Origin: Homoserinibacter gongjuensis
Lineage (GTDB): Bacteria; Actinomycetota; Actinomycetes; Actinomycetales; Microbacteriaceae
Reading direction: 5' to 3'
Assembly (NCBI RefSeq): GCF_030161875.1
Contig: NZ_BSVA01000001.1
Coordinates: forward strand, 620,001-684,000
DNA length: 64,000 bases
The position numbers were made by a program, and so were the translations under genes. Shown in pieces: positions 62,720 to 64,000 of this stretch. How positions within the stretch are numbered: position 1 is the first letter of the stretch; each line of letters begins with the position of its first letter. Below the pieces are notes generated by a model. That model saw only the letters and a list, made by a program, of their open reading frames with translations. It was not told the DNA's origin and searched no databases.

Positions 62720-63684
62720 CGGATCTCCCTCTGCTTGCGAAGCACGTTGATGTTGTAGATGACGATCGGCAGCACGAGCACGAACAGGATGATCGCGAGC
62801 GCCGATCCACGCCCGACTTCGGAGGCGCGGAACGCCTGGGTGTACATCTCGTTGGCGACGACACTCGTGTTGAAGTTTCCGGCGGTCATGGTGCGCACGA
62901 TGTCGAAGACCTTGAGGGTCGCGATCGAGATCGTGGTGAGCACCACGACGAGGGAGCCCTGGATGCCCGGCACCGTCACGTTGCGGAAGCGCTGCCAGCC
63001 GTTCGTCCCGTCGAGCTGCGCCGCTTCGATCTGCTCGGTCGGGATGCCCTTGATGGCAGCCGAGAGCACGACCATCGCGAAGCCGGTCTGGATCCAGATC
63101 ATGACGATGATGAGGAGGAAGGTGTTGATGGGGTCGCTCTGCAACCACTGCACGGGTTCGTTGCCGAACGCGACGGCGATTGCGTTGAACAGGCCGATCT
63201 GCTCACGTCCCGCGGACTTGTACTCGTATACGAAGCGCCAGATGATGCCCGCGCCGACGAACGAGATCGCCATGGGCATGAACACGAGCGCCTTGTACAC
63301 GCGCTCGCCACGCGACTTGTCGATGAAGACGGCATAGGCCAGCCCGAGCACAGTCGAGAGCGTCGGCACGAGGGCCACCCAGATGATCGTGTTGATGAGC
63401 GTCCGGATCGCCGCCGGTTGCGTGAACATCCAGATGAAGTTGTCGAACGTGAAGTTGCCGCCCTTGTCGAGGAACGAGAGCGCGAGCGTGCGGAACGCGG
63501 GGTAGACCAGGCCGATGGCCACCAGGATGAGCGCCGGGCCGAGGAAGCCCACGAGCTGCCAGTAGTCGCGCCCCTTCTTGGGCGCTTTGTCGATGAAGAA
63601 GACCAGCAACCCCACGATCGCGGCGAAGATCGCCAGGCCGATCAGGAGTTGCAGGATCTTTCCGATCAGATCCGCGGTGGTCAT
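62716..63684 (-). CDS. Carbohydrate ABC transporter permease, MalF type
   Basis: 322 residues from ATG 63684 (MTTADLIGKILQLL), with GGCGAGGA upstream; a longer in-frame extension to 63780 crosses the hairpin and is unlikely. Helices include LQLLIGLAIFAAIVGLLVFF and LVGFLGPALILVAIGLVYPA. The coupling loop is EAAQLDGTN. Frame intact. Resembles alpha-glucoside or trehalose-type importers. Confidence 0.88.
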   Translation of the reverse strand: MTTADLIGKILQLLIGLAIFAAIVGLLVFFIDKAPKKGRDYWQLVGFLGPALILVAIGLVYPAFRTLALSFLDKGGNFTFDNFIWMFTQPAAIRTLINTIIWVALVPTLSTVLGLAYAVFIDKSRGERVYKALVFMPMAISFVGAGIIWRFVYEYKSAGREQIGLFNAIAVAFGNEPVQWLQSDPINTFLLIIVMIWIQTGFAMVVLSAAIKGIPTEQIEAAQLDGTNGWQRFRNVTVPGIQGSLVVVLTTISIATLKVFDIVRTMTAGNFNTSVVANEMYTQAFRASEVGRGSALAIILFVLVLPIVIYNINVLRKQREIR

Positions 63685-63749
63685 CGTGATCCTCGCCTTT
63701 CCTTCGTCGTCGAAGAGGTGGAGCAGGGGTCGACCCTGCACCGAGACTA

Positions 63750-63788
63750 GAGCGGGGGTGAGGCTGGAGACCAGTCCCACCCCCGCTC
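63750..63788 (-). other. Hairpin between solute-binding protein and permease genes
   Basis: Arms GAGCGGGGGTG (63750-63760) and CACCCCCGCTC (63778-63788) with an inner CTGG/CCAG pair. A second small palindrome GCAGGG-N5-CCCTGC sits at 63723-63739. Same position relative to the binding-protein gene as in the other transporters of the window. Confidence 0.6.
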
Positions 63789-63807
63789 CGCTCGGGCGAT
63801 CAGAGTG

Positions 63808-64000
63808 TCAGCTGGTGGGCCAGCTCGCCTCGATCGCGTCGACGGTCTGCTGCGTCGACTGGCCGCCGACCCAGGCGACGATGCCCTTCCAGAACGAATC
63901 CGCGCCCACGGCACCCGGCATGAGGTCGGAGCCGTCGAAGCGGAACGTCGTGTCGGGGTCCTGCAGAATCTCGATCGACTGCTTGAGCAGCTCGCTCGAG
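63808..64000 (-). CDS. Sugar-binding protein of the terminal ABC transporter, only the C-terminal end in the window
   Basis: The last 63 or so codons of a solute-binding protein. The visible end includes FRFDGSDLMPGAVGADSFWK and ends QTVDAIEASWPTS before TGA at 63808. The motif LMPGAVGADSFWKG is usual at the C-terminus of alpha-glucoside/sorbitol-type binding proteins. Upstream of the two permeases on the same strand, completing the transporter. The signal peptide lies outside the window. Confidence 0.78.
   Translation of the reverse strand, partial: SSELLKQSIEILQDPDTTFRFDGSDLMPGAVGADSFWKGIVAWVGGQSTQQTVDAIEASWPTS

Overview
The window is GC-rich, densely coded DNA from an actinomycete. The repertoire and intergenic elements fit the family Microbacteriaceae best: short palindromic repeats reading ...GGTTTCGATACG... 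and ...CTCGAAACCACC, an Mrp antiporter operon, sugar ABC clusters with GTGA/ATGA gene overlaps, and leaderless-type promoters. No rRNA, tRNA, CRISPR array, transposase or phage gene was seen. No gene-free stretch exceeds about 220 bp.

Layout. (1) 1-2418: the end of a PIG-L deacetylase, a PAP2 phosphatase and a Bcr/CflA-type exporter. (2) 2509-10095: a hemicellulose-sugar operon (solute-binding lipoprotein, two permeases, GH51 arabinofuranosidase, GH5 glycosidase) divergent from its LacI regulator. (3) 10073-17367: ROK regulator, sugar isomerase/epimerase, Gfo/Idh dehydrogenase, and a ribose-type ABC transporter split around a divergent promoter. (4) 17389-32594: a large catabolic island of unassigned substrate. 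It has a ribose-type ABC transporter, an FGGY kinase, a hydroxyacid dehydrogenase, a KDPG-type aldolase, an AroE-like dehydrogenase, a phosphotriesterase-type hydrolase, two zinc alcohol dehydrogenases, an RpiR regulator, a cupin isomerase, a VOC protein and a PfkB kinase. Four GTAGT-N3-ACTAC-like operators sit at its promoters. (5) 32643-46175: GH1, a ROK regulator, a bxlEFGA-like xylobiose uptake and beta-xylosidase operon, a GH10 xylanase, a LacI regulator, xylA and xylB. (6) 46283-52557: Mrp Na+/H+ antiporter with subunits A/B fused, then C, D, E, F and G. (7) 52542-61569: ThuA-like protein, sugar-binding lipoprotein, cyclase-family hydrolase, amino-acid permease, MetB-type PLP enzyme, cystathionine beta-synthase and an ABC exporter. 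(8) 61689-64000: another sugar ABC transporter, running off the end.

Functional picture. Regions 2 and 5 describe an import-then-hydrolyse strategy for arabinoxylan. Oligosaccharides are taken up by ABC transporters and cut in the cytoplasm by glycosidases that lack signal peptides. Xylose then enters the pentose phosphate pathway through XylA and XylB. Region 4 looks like a separate polyol or sugar-acid pathway.

A major caution: about 26 genes are interrupted by single-base (rarely two-base) losses, nearly all in G or C runs of 5 or more. Restoring those bases returns every gene to a full-length family member with a length divisible by three, so these are most likely uncorrected sequencing indels, not pseudogenes. 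I list such genes over their full extent as CDS and give the position of each break.
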